Of a stretch of DNA of 64,000 bases, positions 34,233 through 44,986 are shown one piece after another (position 1 is the first letter of the stretch; the number at the start of each line of letters is the position of its first letter). Under the pieces are notes generated by a model. The model saw only the letters and a program-made list of their open reading frames with translations, searched no databases and was not told the DNA's origin. The position numbers and the translations under genes are program-made. This DNA comes from Persicimonas caeni (GTDB taxonomy: Bacteria > Myxococcota_A > Bradymonadia > Bradymonadales > Bradymonadaceae), in NCBI RefSeq assembly GCF_006517175.1, contig NZ_CP041186.1, positions 1,701,001-1,765,000 of the forward strand, in the 5' to 3' direction.

Positions 34233-37200
34233 ATGCAAGAACACGCACGAAAAGAGCAGCTCTTCGAACTGCAAAAGGCCTGGGCGGTTGCGCTCAGCGG
34301 CAGGCCGCGCATCGTCTTTGTGGACGGCCCCGACGCCGTCGGCAAGCGCGCGCTGGTCAACTCCTTTCTGGACATGATCCGCGACCAGAAGACCACCGAC
34401 AAGCGGCCCCTGGTCGGCCGCGGCTCCTGCTTCGAGATCGGCGGGTGGAGCGAACCGCTGCGGGTCGCCTGGGATGGGCTCGCAGGTCTGCTCGAGGGGC
34501 GCGCCAGCGAGTCGGCAGGCGTCGATTTCGGCTGCCTGTCGGCCGTCTCCGAGCTCTCGGCGGTCGTCCCCGACGCCCACATCTCGCGGGTGGGGACCAG
34601 CTTGGCGTCGGTGGTCTGCGATGACAGCGGCCACGTGCGCATCCCCCGCGACAAGTATCTGGCTTCGCCCGAAATCCTGATTCGCGACAGCTTGCTAACG
34701 CTGGCCTCGGAGTACCCGGTCGCGCTCTTTTTGGACGAACTCGAGCTCGCCGACGCGGCCACGCTGACACTCTTGGCTAACCTGGTCGACGTGCTCTGGG
34801 AGCAAGACCAGCCGTTCTATTTCATGCTCGTGCTGGCCCATCAGCCCGAGCTGGCCCGAAGCCGCGGGGTGCTCGAGCGCCTCGAGGACCATCTCGAGCG
34901 CCACGATCGCCCCAACAACCGCATCATCGCCCGCGTCTCGCTCAAGGGCGAGCAGACCGACGTGCTCGAGGTGCTCGACGAGCTCGACGAACTCGCCCAC
35001 GAAGTGCTGTCGGTCGCCAGCCTCCAGGGCCGCCGCTTCAGCGCGGCGACGGTCGCCTCGGCCACCGGTCACGACGAGCTTGCTGTGATGCGCACAGCCA
35101 CACGGCTGTGCGAGCGCGGCATCTTGCGCACGGCCAACGGCCCGGCGCCCTTCGACTACTTCGGCCACGGCGTCTTCGAATTTGCCAGCCCTCGGGTCGC
35201 CGCCGCCGTTCGGCGCCGCGTGAGCGTCGAGGAGCGGCGTTTGTTGCACGGGCGGATCGCCAATCACCTGCTCTTGCAGCGCAGCAAGCTTCGCGACGGG
35301 CGCGAGCGGCTCGACTCGAGCTCGGCGGACCGCCCCGATAGCCTATTGACCGACAAATTCGCCCGCGACGCCGACAAGCTCGACGCCGCGCTGCGCTCGC
35401 TCAACCTGATGCTCGCCGAGCACCTCGTAGGCGCCGAGCGATGGATGGAGGCGCCGCGCTTTTTGGCCGACACGGCGCGCGAACTCGAGAAGCCGGCGCG
35501 CCAAAACGACTTCGAGGAGGCCGAGCAGGCTCGCCAGACGGTGTGGCTGACGCACCTGGCCGAGCAGACGCTCCTCTCCTTGATGCGCGTCCAGCCGCGA
35601 AACGAGCCCGCAGATACCATGCGCGCCGCCTTCGACGTGGCGACCATCGCGGCGACCTGCCGCACGCGCATGGGGTGCTACGCGACCGCCCTGTCCCTGC
35701 TCGAACGCGCCCTCGAGTTCGCACGGTGGATGGAGGATCGCGAGCTCGAAATTCGTGCGCTCGGCCGCAAGCTCGGCGCGCTCTATCGCTCCGGACAACA
35801 CGACCGGGCCCGCGCACTCTTCGAAGAAGTCCTCGACCAGTACAAGGTCGACGCCACCCCGTGGCATATCATCGAGGTCTTTCGCACCTTCCAGCAGTGG
35901 GAACACCCCGACGTCAGCGTGCGCCGACTCGAGGCGCTCGCCGAGACCTTCGAGCAGCTCGGCCGACAAGAAATCGCCGACGCGGCCTATACGCTGGTGC
36001 TGCGCGCTCACGCCGAGATGCTCTTCGAGCGATTCGAGACCGGCGAACTCGGCCACAGCGACTTGGCTGACGTGATCGCAGAGGCGGAGAAACATGGCTT
36101 CGGGGGAGAATCTCGGAGCATCCTGCTCGAGAAATTCGAAGAGGGCGTTCGCGAGGAGCTGGTCCGCCACGGCTGGTTCCATCTGCAGTCGCGCGAGCGC
36201 TTGGCCTTGGTGCGCGCGGCGATCGAGCTTCTCGAGCGCAGCCGGCGCATGCGCGAGCTCTTCGAGCTGTGCCGCAGCACCTCGCGCACGGAAAATGACA
36301 CCACGACCGCTGACCGCGCCAAGATAGGCTACGCGCGGGTCTTCGCCCTGTGGCGTGCACGCGCCCAGACGGTTCTGGAGACGTGGGACGCCGCGGCCAC
36401 CGGAGAGGAGCCCGCTCACGACGAAAAGCCGATCGCGAACCTGCGCCGAGAACTCCTCACCGGCAGGCTCGACCACAACACCTACTTCACGGCGCTGCGC
36501 GAGGGCATCGACGCAGCCGACCGTCAGAAGATGCGCCGCGAGGCGATCGCGCTGCGCAGTCGGCTCGCCGCCGAGGGCACCATCAAACGCGACAAGGCCG
36601 AACGCATCCTCGCCGAGGTCGAGCAGTTGGTCTCCCACGCCGACGACGAGAGCCTCAAGCTCTACGTGATGGCCACGCGGCTGCGCATGGCCCGCGGCGA
36701 CGCAGACACCCTCGAGGCCCTGGACAAACGCGCCGAGGCGACGGCGGCCAAGTACTACGCGCGCGCCGCCGATGACGATCGCATCTGGTTGGCGTCGATC
36801 GCCGCCGAGATCGCCGAGACGAGCGGCCGCGACCGTGATCGCGATGCCTGGTTCAAGCACCAGGTGCGCACCCTGGGACGAGCGCGTCCCGACGCGCCCC
36901 CGGCGCCCTTCGAGCCGCTCGACCTCGTCGAAGCGGCCCGCGAGGCGCGCTCGCCGCTGCCCGACGCCCCCTCGGTGCGAAGCCTCATCGAGGCGGCGCG
37001 AGACGCGCACGCCGACGGAGATTTCGACCTCGCCATCGAAAAGCTCGACGCAGCGCGAACCCGTGCGCCGATGGCCCCCGAGGCCTGGCCGGCCGCCCGT
37101 GAGCTCGAGGAGGAGTTGTCACTCGCATGGGAGGCCAAGGCATCGAATGACGCCGACGCCGAGGCGATGACTCGCGCGATCGACGCGCTGTCGCGCTCGG

Positions 37201-37574
37201 TCGACTACTCGCGCAAGCTGGGCCAGTTCGACGTCGCCGTCGAATCCCTGGGGCGCGCCGTCCAGCTCGCCCGAAGAAACCAGACCGAAGTTTTCTGGGA
37301 CCTGCACGCCGAGCTCCGCGCCATGGCCCTGGAGTTGGGAAGCGTCGACCAGGTCGACCGCGCCTTCGACATCTCCTTCGACCTGCTCGCACGCTCCCAA
37401 CGCCGCCCCGTCTTCGGTGAGAGCGAGCCGCTGGAGCTCGAGGACGCGCTCGAAGAGTTCGTCGCCAACAACACGCGCATGCTTCGCCGCATCGGCGCCG
37501 GCAGCCTGTTATCGAAGTGGGACGCGATGCTCGCCCAAGTCATCGAACAGACCAAACAAATCCCCGGCCCCTGA
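34233..37574 (+). CDS. Large ATPase with helical (TPR-like) repeats
   Basis: 1,113 residues. The N-terminal P-loop domain has Walker A GPDAVGKRAL (about residues 32-41) and a Walker B-like VALFLDELELAD (about 164-175), a STAND/AAA arrangement. From about residue 360 onward the protein is Ala/Arg/Glu-rich with repeated helical pairs in TPR style (for example ATALSLLERALEFARWM and GDFDLAIEKLDAARTRAP). No kinase, cyclase or HTH domain was seen. STAND ATPases act as switches in signalling or defence; the output of this one is not visible. It is followed 30 bases later by a Csx17-like gene, and the two probably form an operon. Confidence 0.7.
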   Translation: MQEHARKEQLFELQKAWAVALSGRPRIVFVDGPDAVGKRALVNSFLDMIRDQKTTDKRPLVGRGSCFEIGGWSEPLRVAWDGLAGLLEGRASESAGVDFGCLSAVSELSAVVPDAHISRVGTSLASVVCDDSGHVRIPRDKYLASPEILIRDSLLTLASEYPVALFLDELELADAATLTLLANLVDVLWEQDQPFYFMLVLAHQPELARSRGVLERLEDHLERHDRPNNRIIARVSLKGEQTDVLEVLDELDELAHEVLSVASLQGRRFSAATVASATGHDELAVMRTATRLCERGILRTANGPAPFDYFGHGVFEFASPRVAAAVRRRVSVEERRLLHGRIANHLLLQRSKLRDGRERLDSSSADRPDSLLTDKFARDADKLDAALRSLNLMLAEHLVGAERWMEAPRFLADTARELEKPARQNDFEEAEQARQTVWLTHLAEQTLLSLMRVQPRNEPADTMRAAFDVATIAATCRTRMGCYATALSLLERALEFARWMEDRELEIRALGRKLGALYRSGQHDRARALFEEVLDQYKVDATPWHIIEVFRTFQQWEHPDVSVRRLEALAETFEQLGRQEIADAAYTLVLRAHAEMLFERFETGELGHSDLADVIAEAEKHGFGGESRSILLEKFEEGVREELVRHGWFHLQSRERLALVRAAIELLERSRRMRELFELCRSTSRTENDTTTADRAKIGYARVFALWRARAQTVLETWDAAATGEEPAHDEKPIANLRRELLTGRLDHNTYFTALREGIDAADRQKMRREAIALRSRLAAEGTIKRDKAERILAEVEQLVSHADDESLKLYVMATRLRMARGDADTLEALDKRAEATAAKYYARAADDDRIWLASIAAEIAETSGRDRDRDAWFKHQVRTLGRARPDAPPAPFEPLDLVEAAREARSPLPDAPSVRSLIEAARDAHADGDFDLAIEKLDAARTRAPMAPEAWPAARELEEELSLAWEAKASNDADAEAMTRAIDALSRSVDYSRKLGQFDVAVESLGRAVQLARRNQTEVFWDLHAELRAMALELGSVDQVDRAFDISFDLLARSQRRPVFGESEPLELEDALEEFVANNTRMLRRIGAGSLLSKWDAMLAQVIEQTKQIPGP

Positions 37575-37604
37575 ATCGGCCGATTTGCACCCAAACACGC
37601 GAAT

Positions 37605-38582
37605 ATGACCAACCTTCAAAACGACCTGACCCGCCCCATCGAAATTTGGGTCGACGCCGTCGACTCTACCGACATCCTCGGCGCCCCAGAAGACTTTCTG
37701 GTCGGCTATGGAGCCGTCTGCCGCGCCATCGCCCGACTGCTCGAAACGGGCGACGCCGCCTACGCCCCGAGCCTCTTCACCGCACTGGCGGCCTGCGAGT
37801 TCGTGATGGCCGAACACCCATCGTGGACGAAAAAGGTGGGCTTGCCTCCGCTGCAGCCGCTCTCCGGCGACTGGCTCGAGTTGCTCGACGACGGCTCGGC
37901 CGAGTTGCGCCTCGCCGCCTCGCTCAGCTCGCTACACCCGGCCGGCTTGGCGTCGGACGGCGAGCGCATCCGCCCGCTCCGCACGCACCTCGAACCGATC
38001 GACTACCGCGACGAAGCCGCCTCGGTGCGCTGGGACTTCAAGGCGACCGACGAGGTCGTCTGGGACAAAGAGCCCGACGTCGACGGGCTCAACGCCATCT
38101 TCGCCCGGCGTCTCAAGCTGTGGGACGGCCTGCCGGCCGACTTCGGCCGCGGCGCCATCACCGCGCGCCTCGCCGACATCGACGCTTTTTTGCGCGGCGA
38201 GACCGACGAGGCCAAGCTCTCGCGGCTCTGCTTCTCTCTGTCGCTCGTCGACACCTGGCGGCTGTCGGACGACCCGTTCGAGGACGAGGCGGACGAGACA
38301 GACGTCGACCCCGCCTATGCCCTGCTACGACTCACCTACGCGGGCCGCCCGCTGGGTCCCGAGGTCCCGCTCAACCGCGACATCCACCTGCTCGCCGACC
38401 GCGGCGACCTCGACACGGCCCGAGAGTTCGCCGGCGCTCACCTACGCAAACACGGCTACACGATCGGCCGCGACGACTTCACGAACGAGCTCGACGCACG
38501 CCGCGTTGCCGCCGCGTTGCTCTTCCCGCTCAGCCTCGAAGACCGCACACGCTTGGCCCAGTCGGTCGACTTGTCCGCCTGA
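37605..38582 (+). CDS. Protein resembling the C-terminal half of CRISPR-associated Csx17
   Basis: 325 residues, against roughly 700 for full Csx17. Segments that recall the C-terminal half of that type I-U/I-G family, in order, are PPLQPLSGDWLELLDDGSAE with LRLAASLSSL (about 82-110), RPLRTHLEPID, DEVVW, FARRLKLW, ARLADIDAFLRGETDEAKL with LCFSLSLVDTW (about 185-215), AYALLRL, and a closing RRVAAALLFPLSLEDRTRLA. The match is from memory of the family, not a search. No cas genes or CRISPR array lie in the window, and no N-terminal half is present upstream. It could be a shortened domestic relative, a decayed remnant, or a partner of the upstream ATPase. Confidence 0.5.
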   Translation: MTNLQNDLTRPIEIWVDAVDSTDILGAPEDFLVGYGAVCRAIARLLETGDAAYAPSLFTALAACEFVMAEHPSWTKKVGLPPLQPLSGDWLELLDDGSAELRLAASLSSLHPAGLASDGERIRPLRTHLEPIDYRDEAASVRWDFKATDEVVWDKEPDVDGLNAIFARRLKLWDGLPADFGRGAITARLADIDAFLRGETDEAKLSRLCFSLSLVDTWRLSDDPFEDEADETDVDPAYALLRLTYAGRPLGPEVPLNRDIHLLADRGDLDTAREFAGAHLRKHGYTIGRDDFTNELDARRVAAALLFPLSLEDRTRLAQSVDLSA

Positions 38583-38621
38583 CGGCCATCACCTCTCAAA
38601 ACCCGCCCGCAACCCTCGCTT

Positions 38622-38789
38622 GCGAGAGCTGGAAGCACTCGCTCCGACAGCGCGCGATTCGTTCGGTGCGGGGGCATCTTGCCCTCGTCCGCGAGAGCTG
38701 GAAGCACTCGCTCCGAAAGCGCGCGATTCGTTCGGTGCGGGGGCATCTTGCCCTCGTCTGCGAGAGCTGGAAGCACTCGCTCCGAAAGC
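38622..38789. repeat. 69-bp tandem repeat, about 2.4 copies
   Basis: Units begin at 38622, 38691 and 38760, with only a few base differences. Each full unit contains the palindrome GGGCATCTTGCCC preceded by TTCGGTGCGG. The array fills the gap between two convergent genes and ends at the ATP-grasp stop codon. The units have no variable spacers, so this is not a CRISPR array. It may work as a bidirectional terminator. Confidence 0.9.
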
Positions 38790-40232
38790 TCAACTCAACC
38801 CCAACAGCTCCGGCAACACCCTCTGCACGCCCTCCTGGGCGTCCGCCGGCGTCGCGCCGAACGAAATGACGTCGAGCTTGCCCTTCTTGGCGAGCGGACC
38901 GCAGTTGTAGAAGACGAACCGGCCCTCGCCGGTCTCCGGGTCGAAGAGTTCGTCGCCGACCGCCTCGAGAATATGCGGCAGGCCGACGCCGACGAGTTCG
39001 GGGTGGACGTAGTCTTGGGCGATATACGGTGGGCGGGCGCCGTTGACGAGGCGGTCGACCAGGTGCATGGGGGTGCTAGTGCCGCCCCAGCGACCGTTGC
39101 ATTCGGTGACGCGGATGTCGAAGTCGCCCTCCGGATCTCCGACGACGATGAAGTCGAACGAGCAGCGGCCGACGTAGCCGAACTCCTGGAAGATCGTGGC
39201 CAGCACGAACGAGGCCTCGGCGAGTTGGCGGTTGACCTCGTCGGGCAAGGTCGAGGGGCGACTGCCGACGAAGACGCGCTCGGGGCCGCTCAAGATCTGT
39301 TGGTAGACGCCGTCGAGGCGTACCTCGCCGACATCGGCCGGTGGGATCCACATCTGGGTCGACGGGGACTCGTCGGTCTGGGCCCACTCGACGACGAGGA
39401 CCTCTTCGCCCTCGTCCCACTCGGTCTTGGTCAAAAACTGGCGCACTTGCCGGTCGAGCTCGATGGGCTCGACGCGGCGGATCATCGCGCTCTCGAAGAC
39501 GATATTGCCCATCGCCGAGGCGCAACGTGTGCGCTTCAAGCCGACCATGTGGTGGCGCTCGGCGAGCTCGATGAGCCGGCGGACCATCGCCTCAGGCGCG
39601 GTCTCTTGGTGGGTTTCGACGTTCCAAGCGCCGTCGGCGACGCGGTCGATAACCCCGGCGAGCGCGCCCTTGTCGTTGGCGATCCACAGCGCGGGGGGAG
39701 GCGGGCCGGTCACGCTGGCGTCGACGCCCCGCTCCGAGAGCTTCTCGGCGAGCGTCCAGACCGCCTCGATCGACATATACGGCTCGATGACCACCCCGCC
39801 TCGCTCGGCGGCCCACTCGGCGATCCGGTCGAGGTTGTGGCCATAGGCACACGCCTCGGCAATCGTCATCGGGCCGCTGACGGGCTTGGCTTGAAAGAAG
39901 TCGGGCTCGCCCAACCCGAGTTTTTGCTGGCAATACGCCTCGTAGCCCTCGACGGGGCTCGTCACCGCCACGAACAGGTCACCGGTCTCGGCGCGCACGC
40001 GGGCTCGGTGCTGGTACTCTTCGACACCCGGGATGTCGGCGACGAACGGAATGCCGGAGACGTCTTCCAGGTGCAAGACGGGGCGTTCGTCGCGCACACC
40101 GTCGTGGCGATAGGGGCTGTACGGGGCGAGGGCCGCGTCCAAGTCGAACTCGTCGTAGAGCTCACGGGCGACCTTGCGGGCGTGCTCGAGGGTCTCGGAT
40201 GAGAGGAGCTCGCTAGCGAAAACTTCTTTCAT
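38790..40232 (-). CDS. ATP-grasp enzyme, PGM1-like peptide/amide ligase type
   Basis: 480 residues from the ATG at 40232. The C-terminal half has the ATP-grasp pattern: FDFIVVGDPEGDFDIRVTE, then CNGRWGGTSTP (metal- and nucleotide-binding Glu/Asn, about residue 400). The N-terminal half resembles the pre-ATP-grasp region found in PGM1-type ligases. Such enzymes join a carboxylate to an amine through an acyl-phosphate; the substrates here are unknown. The IS701-type element sits only about 20 bases upstream of its start codon, so its original promoter has been displaced and expression may now depend on the element. Confidence 0.7.
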   Translation of the reverse strand: MKEVFASELLSSETLEHARKVARELYDEFDLDAALAPYSPYRHDGVRDERPVLHLEDVSGIPFVADIPGVEEYQHRARVRAETGDLFVAVTSPVEGYEAYCQQKLGLGEPDFFQAKPVSGPMTIAEACAYGHNLDRIAEWAAERGGVVIEPYMSIEAVWTLAEKLSERGVDASVTGPPPPALWIANDKGALAGVIDRVADGAWNVETHQETAPEAMVRRLIELAERHHMVGLKRTRCASAMGNIVFESAMIRRVEPIELDRQVRQFLTKTEWDEGEEVLVVEWAQTDESPSTQMWIPPADVGEVRLDGVYQQILSGPERVFVGSRPSTLPDEVNRQLAEASFVLATIFQEFGYVGRCSFDFIVVGDPEGDFDIRVTECNGRWGGTSTPMHLVDRLVNGARPPYIAQDYVHPELVGVGLPHILEAVGDELFDPETGEGRFVFYNCGPLAKKGKLDVISFGATPADAQEGVQRVLPELLGLS

Positions 40233-40253
40233 GATAGTCCGTACGTCTATTAG

Positions 40254-41952
40254 TCTGGAGTTTCGCCGAATTTGTCGGCGTTTTCTTCGGTGCGAGGGCA
40301 TCTTGCCCTCGTAAATTGGGCCGAAGGTAGGCCGTTTCAGGCCGCCTTGCGAGCCCCATCGGCCCCTGGCGGCGCGTGTCGGGCCAGTTGAGTTGTCTGT
40401 TTTTCGTAAACCCGGTCGTCAGACCGGGTTTGCCATAATTGTTCTTGCTCCATCTGGCGGTGAAATGCCTGGAGCATGTCGACGAAACTGATTGTCACTT
40501 TGTGCGGATACCACGGGGCCAGATAGCGCGCCCACCATATGTCTTTGAGCGGCTGACCATGGTCGAGATACCACAGCACCACAAAGCTGTAGCACAGCAT
40601 TCCGAATGGAACCGTGCGCTCCGAGGCGATCGGCCGCCGCTCGATAGGAGCCTTGGGCCCGTGGATCGTCGAATCTGCAGGTTCGTCTCCTTGAGCGAAT
40701 CCGTTTTGGACCTCCTCGATGCCCATGTACTGCTTGCAGTCACGGTAGCAGCTCTCCAGCGACCACCGCAGGCTCTGCGGAATCAGGACTTTGGGGCCCG
40801 AGCAGCCCGGCCGGCTTCGAAAGTAGTAGTTATCTTCGAGTCGTCCGCTCGGATCGCGAGTGATGACGACGGTCAGCACGCGATCCTTCCCGGCGCTCTT
40901 CCACTGAGCCTCAAATGTTTTGATCCAAAGCTGCAGTTGTTGACCATAGATGTAAAGGATTTGCTCTTTCCACGGCAGCTGGGGATCCTCAGCGAGCTCG
41001 GCCAACGATGGGAGCCGCTTGCCCCAGATGCGTCGGCGTCCCGGCCCCGGCGTTTGCTCGACCTTGGCATCAAAGAGAGCTGCATTGGCTTTGAATCGGC
41101 CGACCATCTCCATGTTATCGTCCAGGGCCGAAAAAACGGTCCTGTTGACGTAGTCGTTGTCGCCCACGACGACAAAATGGGCCTCGAGCCACCAGCTTCT
41201 CAAGACTGCGAGCATCTCGGCAAAAAGCTGGGGGCGGCTGCAATAGGCCTCAGGCGGACACAGCTTACGGGTGCGGTGCAGACGAAACAGCAACGGAACG
41301 GCGATGCCGCCGCTGTGCATGAAACCGACCGGGACCCAAACTGCCAGCGTCACAAATTGAAGACCCCAGCAGAATGCCGACTTGCGCACCCTCTTGCCGG
41401 TGAGGGTCGAGCGCATCGGGTCTCGATGGATTCCGGCGCCCATCACAAAGGGCCCAGTGCGCCGGCAAACAGTATCATCCACAAGCACATACACCGTTTG
41501 TCCGAGTCGGGCCTTCAAAGCCAACGCCAGCAGATGGCCGAGCTCATCCAGGCTCCATTTGGCCCGCGAAAAGAACCGATAGAATATCGAGAAATGTTTG
41601 GGCTCACCGTCCGGTTTCATCCTCAGCCCCGGCATAAAACGGCCGGCGCGCAACAGGTTACTGATGCATCGCCTAGATTCACATCGGATCCAGGCCAACA
41701 TCAGGTAACTAAAGTTGTCGTAAGTCGGGGTGCTGAAGGCCGGTCGAAACATCTCGATGAGGGCTTTGATAGAGGCCATTGTCGAGCCAGGGCTTGGACG
41801 GTTGGACTGCTTGGTGTACGCAACCCTAGCAACCACCTCCAAGCCCTTCTTATTTTCATTTCGACCACTTATGCCACGTACCTACTAATCGCTGAGCATA
41901 CTAGACGCGCCAACTCAAGGAGTGCCGCCTGAAAAGATGGCGAAACTCCAGA
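40254..41952 (-). mobile_element. IS701-type insertion sequence, complete, about 1.7 kb
   Basis: Terminal inverted repeats TCTGGAGTTTCGCC (left, 40254) and GGCGAAACTCCAGA (right, ending 41952). Flanks are ATTAGT on the left and ATTAGT from 41952 on the right. Read as a 4-bp target duplication TTAG (40250-40253 and 41953-41956) it fits the YTAR target known for IS701; a 6-bp reading is also possible. It carries one intact transposase gene and a palindrome CGAGGGC-ATCTT-GCCCTCG (40293-40311) between the left end and the transposase stop. Confidence 0.9.
40337..41779 (-). CDS. IS701/IS4-type DDE transposase
   Basis: 480 residues from the ATG at 41779 (an upstream frame extension is possible). 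DDE residues are visible: VLVDDTVCRRTGP (first Asp, about 100), VVGDNDYVN (second Asp, about 205) and the Glu in WSLESCYRDCKQYMG (about 363), followed by the YREK-like region of IS4-related enzymes. It cuts and pastes the element into TTAG-type targets. The gene appears intact and could be active. Confidence 0.9.
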   Translation of the reverse strand: MASIKALIEMFRPAFSTPTYDNFSYLMLAWIRCESRRCISNLLRAGRFMPGLRMKPDGEPKHFSIFYRFFSRAKWSLDELGHLLALALKARLGQTVYVLVDDTVCRRTGPFVMGAGIHRDPMRSTLTGKRVRKSAFCWGLQFVTLAVWVPVGFMHSGGIAVPLLFRLHRTRKLCPPEAYCSRPQLFAEMLAVLRSWWLEAHFVVVGDNDYVNRTVFSALDDNMEMVGRFKANAALFDAKVEQTPGPGRRRIWGKRLPSLAELAEDPQLPWKEQILYIYGQQLQLWIKTFEAQWKSAGKDRVLTVVITRDPSGRLEDNYYFRSRPGCSGPKVLIPQSLRWSLESCYRDCKQYMGIEEVQNGFAQGDEPADSTIHGPKAPIERRPIASERTVPFGMLCYSFVVLWYLDHGQPLKDIWWARYLAPWYPHKVTISFVDMLQAFHRQMEQEQLWQTRSDDRVYEKQTTQLARHAPPGADGARKAA

Positions 41953-41961
41953 TTAGTGCAG

Positions 41962-42033
41962 ACAAACAACAATTTGGGGGTCGTTCGATTCGCCTCTTTC
42001 GCTCGTTCGAACGACCCTCAAATTGTTGTTTGT
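41962..42033. terminator. 27-bp perfect hairpin after the kinase gene
   Basis: Arms 41962-41988 and 42007-42033 pair along all 27 positions, with a single G-U, around an 18-base loop. On the minus strand it starts 6 bases after the kinase stop and the outer arm ends TTGTTGTTTGT, so it can terminate kinase transcription. It lies 9 bases from the IS701 end; in the pre-insertion sequence it stood just upstream of the ATP-grasp gene. Confidence 0.8.
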
Positions 42034-42038
42034 ATCCT

Positions 42039-43976
<1,938 letters not shown>

Positions 43977-44043
43977 CCGTTACACATCGTCAATTCATGG
44001 AGCGCTGCCCGAATTGTCAGCTATTTGCTCGAAAATGTCACCC

Positions 44044-44856
44044 CTACCCCAGCGCCACATCCAAGATCATCATGACCGTGAATCCGACCATCAGCGCGTT
44101 GGTCGCCAGGTCGGCGTTACCGCTCAATTGCGCTTCGGGCACGAGCTCTTCGACGACGACGTAGACCATCGCGCCGGCGGCGAAGCTGAGCGCATAGGGG
44201 AGCGCCGGGCGCGCCGACATCACAAAGAGCGCGCCGAGCACCCCGGCCACCGGTTCGACGATGGCCGAGAGTTGGCCGTACCAGAACGACTTGAGCCGCG
44301 AGACGCCCTCACGCCGCAGCGGCATGGCCACAGCGACGCCCTCGGGGAAATTCTGCAAGCCGATGCCGATCGCCAGCGCCACCGCACCGCCGATGCTCGC
44401 CTCGGGAATTCCATGGGCCGCCGCACCGAAGGCCACGCCCACGGCCAAGCCTTCGGGGATATTATGGAGCGTGATGGCCAACACGAGCAGCGTGGCGCGC
44501 CGCCAGGTAGTTTGCGGACCCTCGGCCTCCTCGATCGGAAGACCCGGGTGCAGGTGCGGCAGTACCTTGTCGACGCCCCACAAAAAGAGGCCGCCGGCCA
44601 TGAAGCCAATCGCCGGCGGCACCCACGGGGTCATCCCCTGACGCGTCGCCATGTCGATGGCCGGCGCCAGCAGCGACCAGAAACTCGCCGCGAGCATCAC
44701 CCCCGCGGCAAAGCCGAGCATCGCGTCGAGCACCTTCTGGTTGACCGAGCGGGTCAAGAAGACGGTCGCCGCCCCCAGCGCGGTCACTACCCAGGTGAAG
44801 GTGGTGCCGAAGAAGGCCTGCGTGACGGGGGTGTACTGCTCGATCCATTCAAACAT
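44044..44856 (-). CDS. ZIP-family (GufA/ZupT-like) metal transporter
   Basis: 270 residues. About eight membrane helices. The two metal-binding helices carry [11 protein letters not shown] (about residue 130) and [12 protein letters not shown] (about 168), the His/Glu signatures of the ZIP family. A short cytoplasmic loop holds HLHPG. It imports zinc or another divalent metal across the inner membrane. The GufA subgroup was named in Myxococcus. The start codon at 44856 lacks a Shine-Dalgarno; a tandem repeat array lies immediately upstream. Confidence 0.92.
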   Translation of the reverse strand: MFEWIEQYTPVTQAFFGTTFTWVVTALGAATVFLTRSVNQKVLDAMLGFAAGVMLAASFWSLLAPAIDMATRQGMTPWVPPAIGFMAGGLFLWGVDKVLPHLHPGLPIEEAEGPQTTWRRATLLVLAITLHNIPEGLAVGVAFGAAAHGIPEASIGGAVALAIGIGLQNFPEGVAVAMPLRREGVSRLKSFWYGQLSAIVEPVAGVLGALFVMSARPALPYALSFAAGAMVYVVVEELVPEAQLSGNADLATNALMVGFTVMMILDVALG

Positions 44857-44860
44857 TTGG

Positions 44861-44966
44861 AAGGGTTACTTAGGGTTACTTGGGGTTACTTAGGGTTACT
44901 TAGGGTTACTTGGGGTTACTTAGGGTTACTTAGGGTTACTTGGGGTTACTTAGGGTTACTTGGGGG
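44861..44966. repeat. 10-bp tandem repeat (30-bp higher order) at the ZIP start codon
   Basis: Ten units of TAGGGTTACT or TGGGGTTACT in the order A-A-G, repeated three times plus a partial unit, end 4 bases from the ZIP start codon on its 5' side. Read on the coding strand the units are AGTAACCCTA-like. The array separates the ZIP gene from the upstream EamA gene. Confidence 0.95.
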
Positions 44967-44986
44967 TATTGGTTCGTGTGGGTGAG

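Noticed and set aside
38622-38789. Possible CRISPR array beside the Csx17-like gene
   Set aside because: The units are 69 bp, nearly identical throughout, and number under three; there are no variable spacers.
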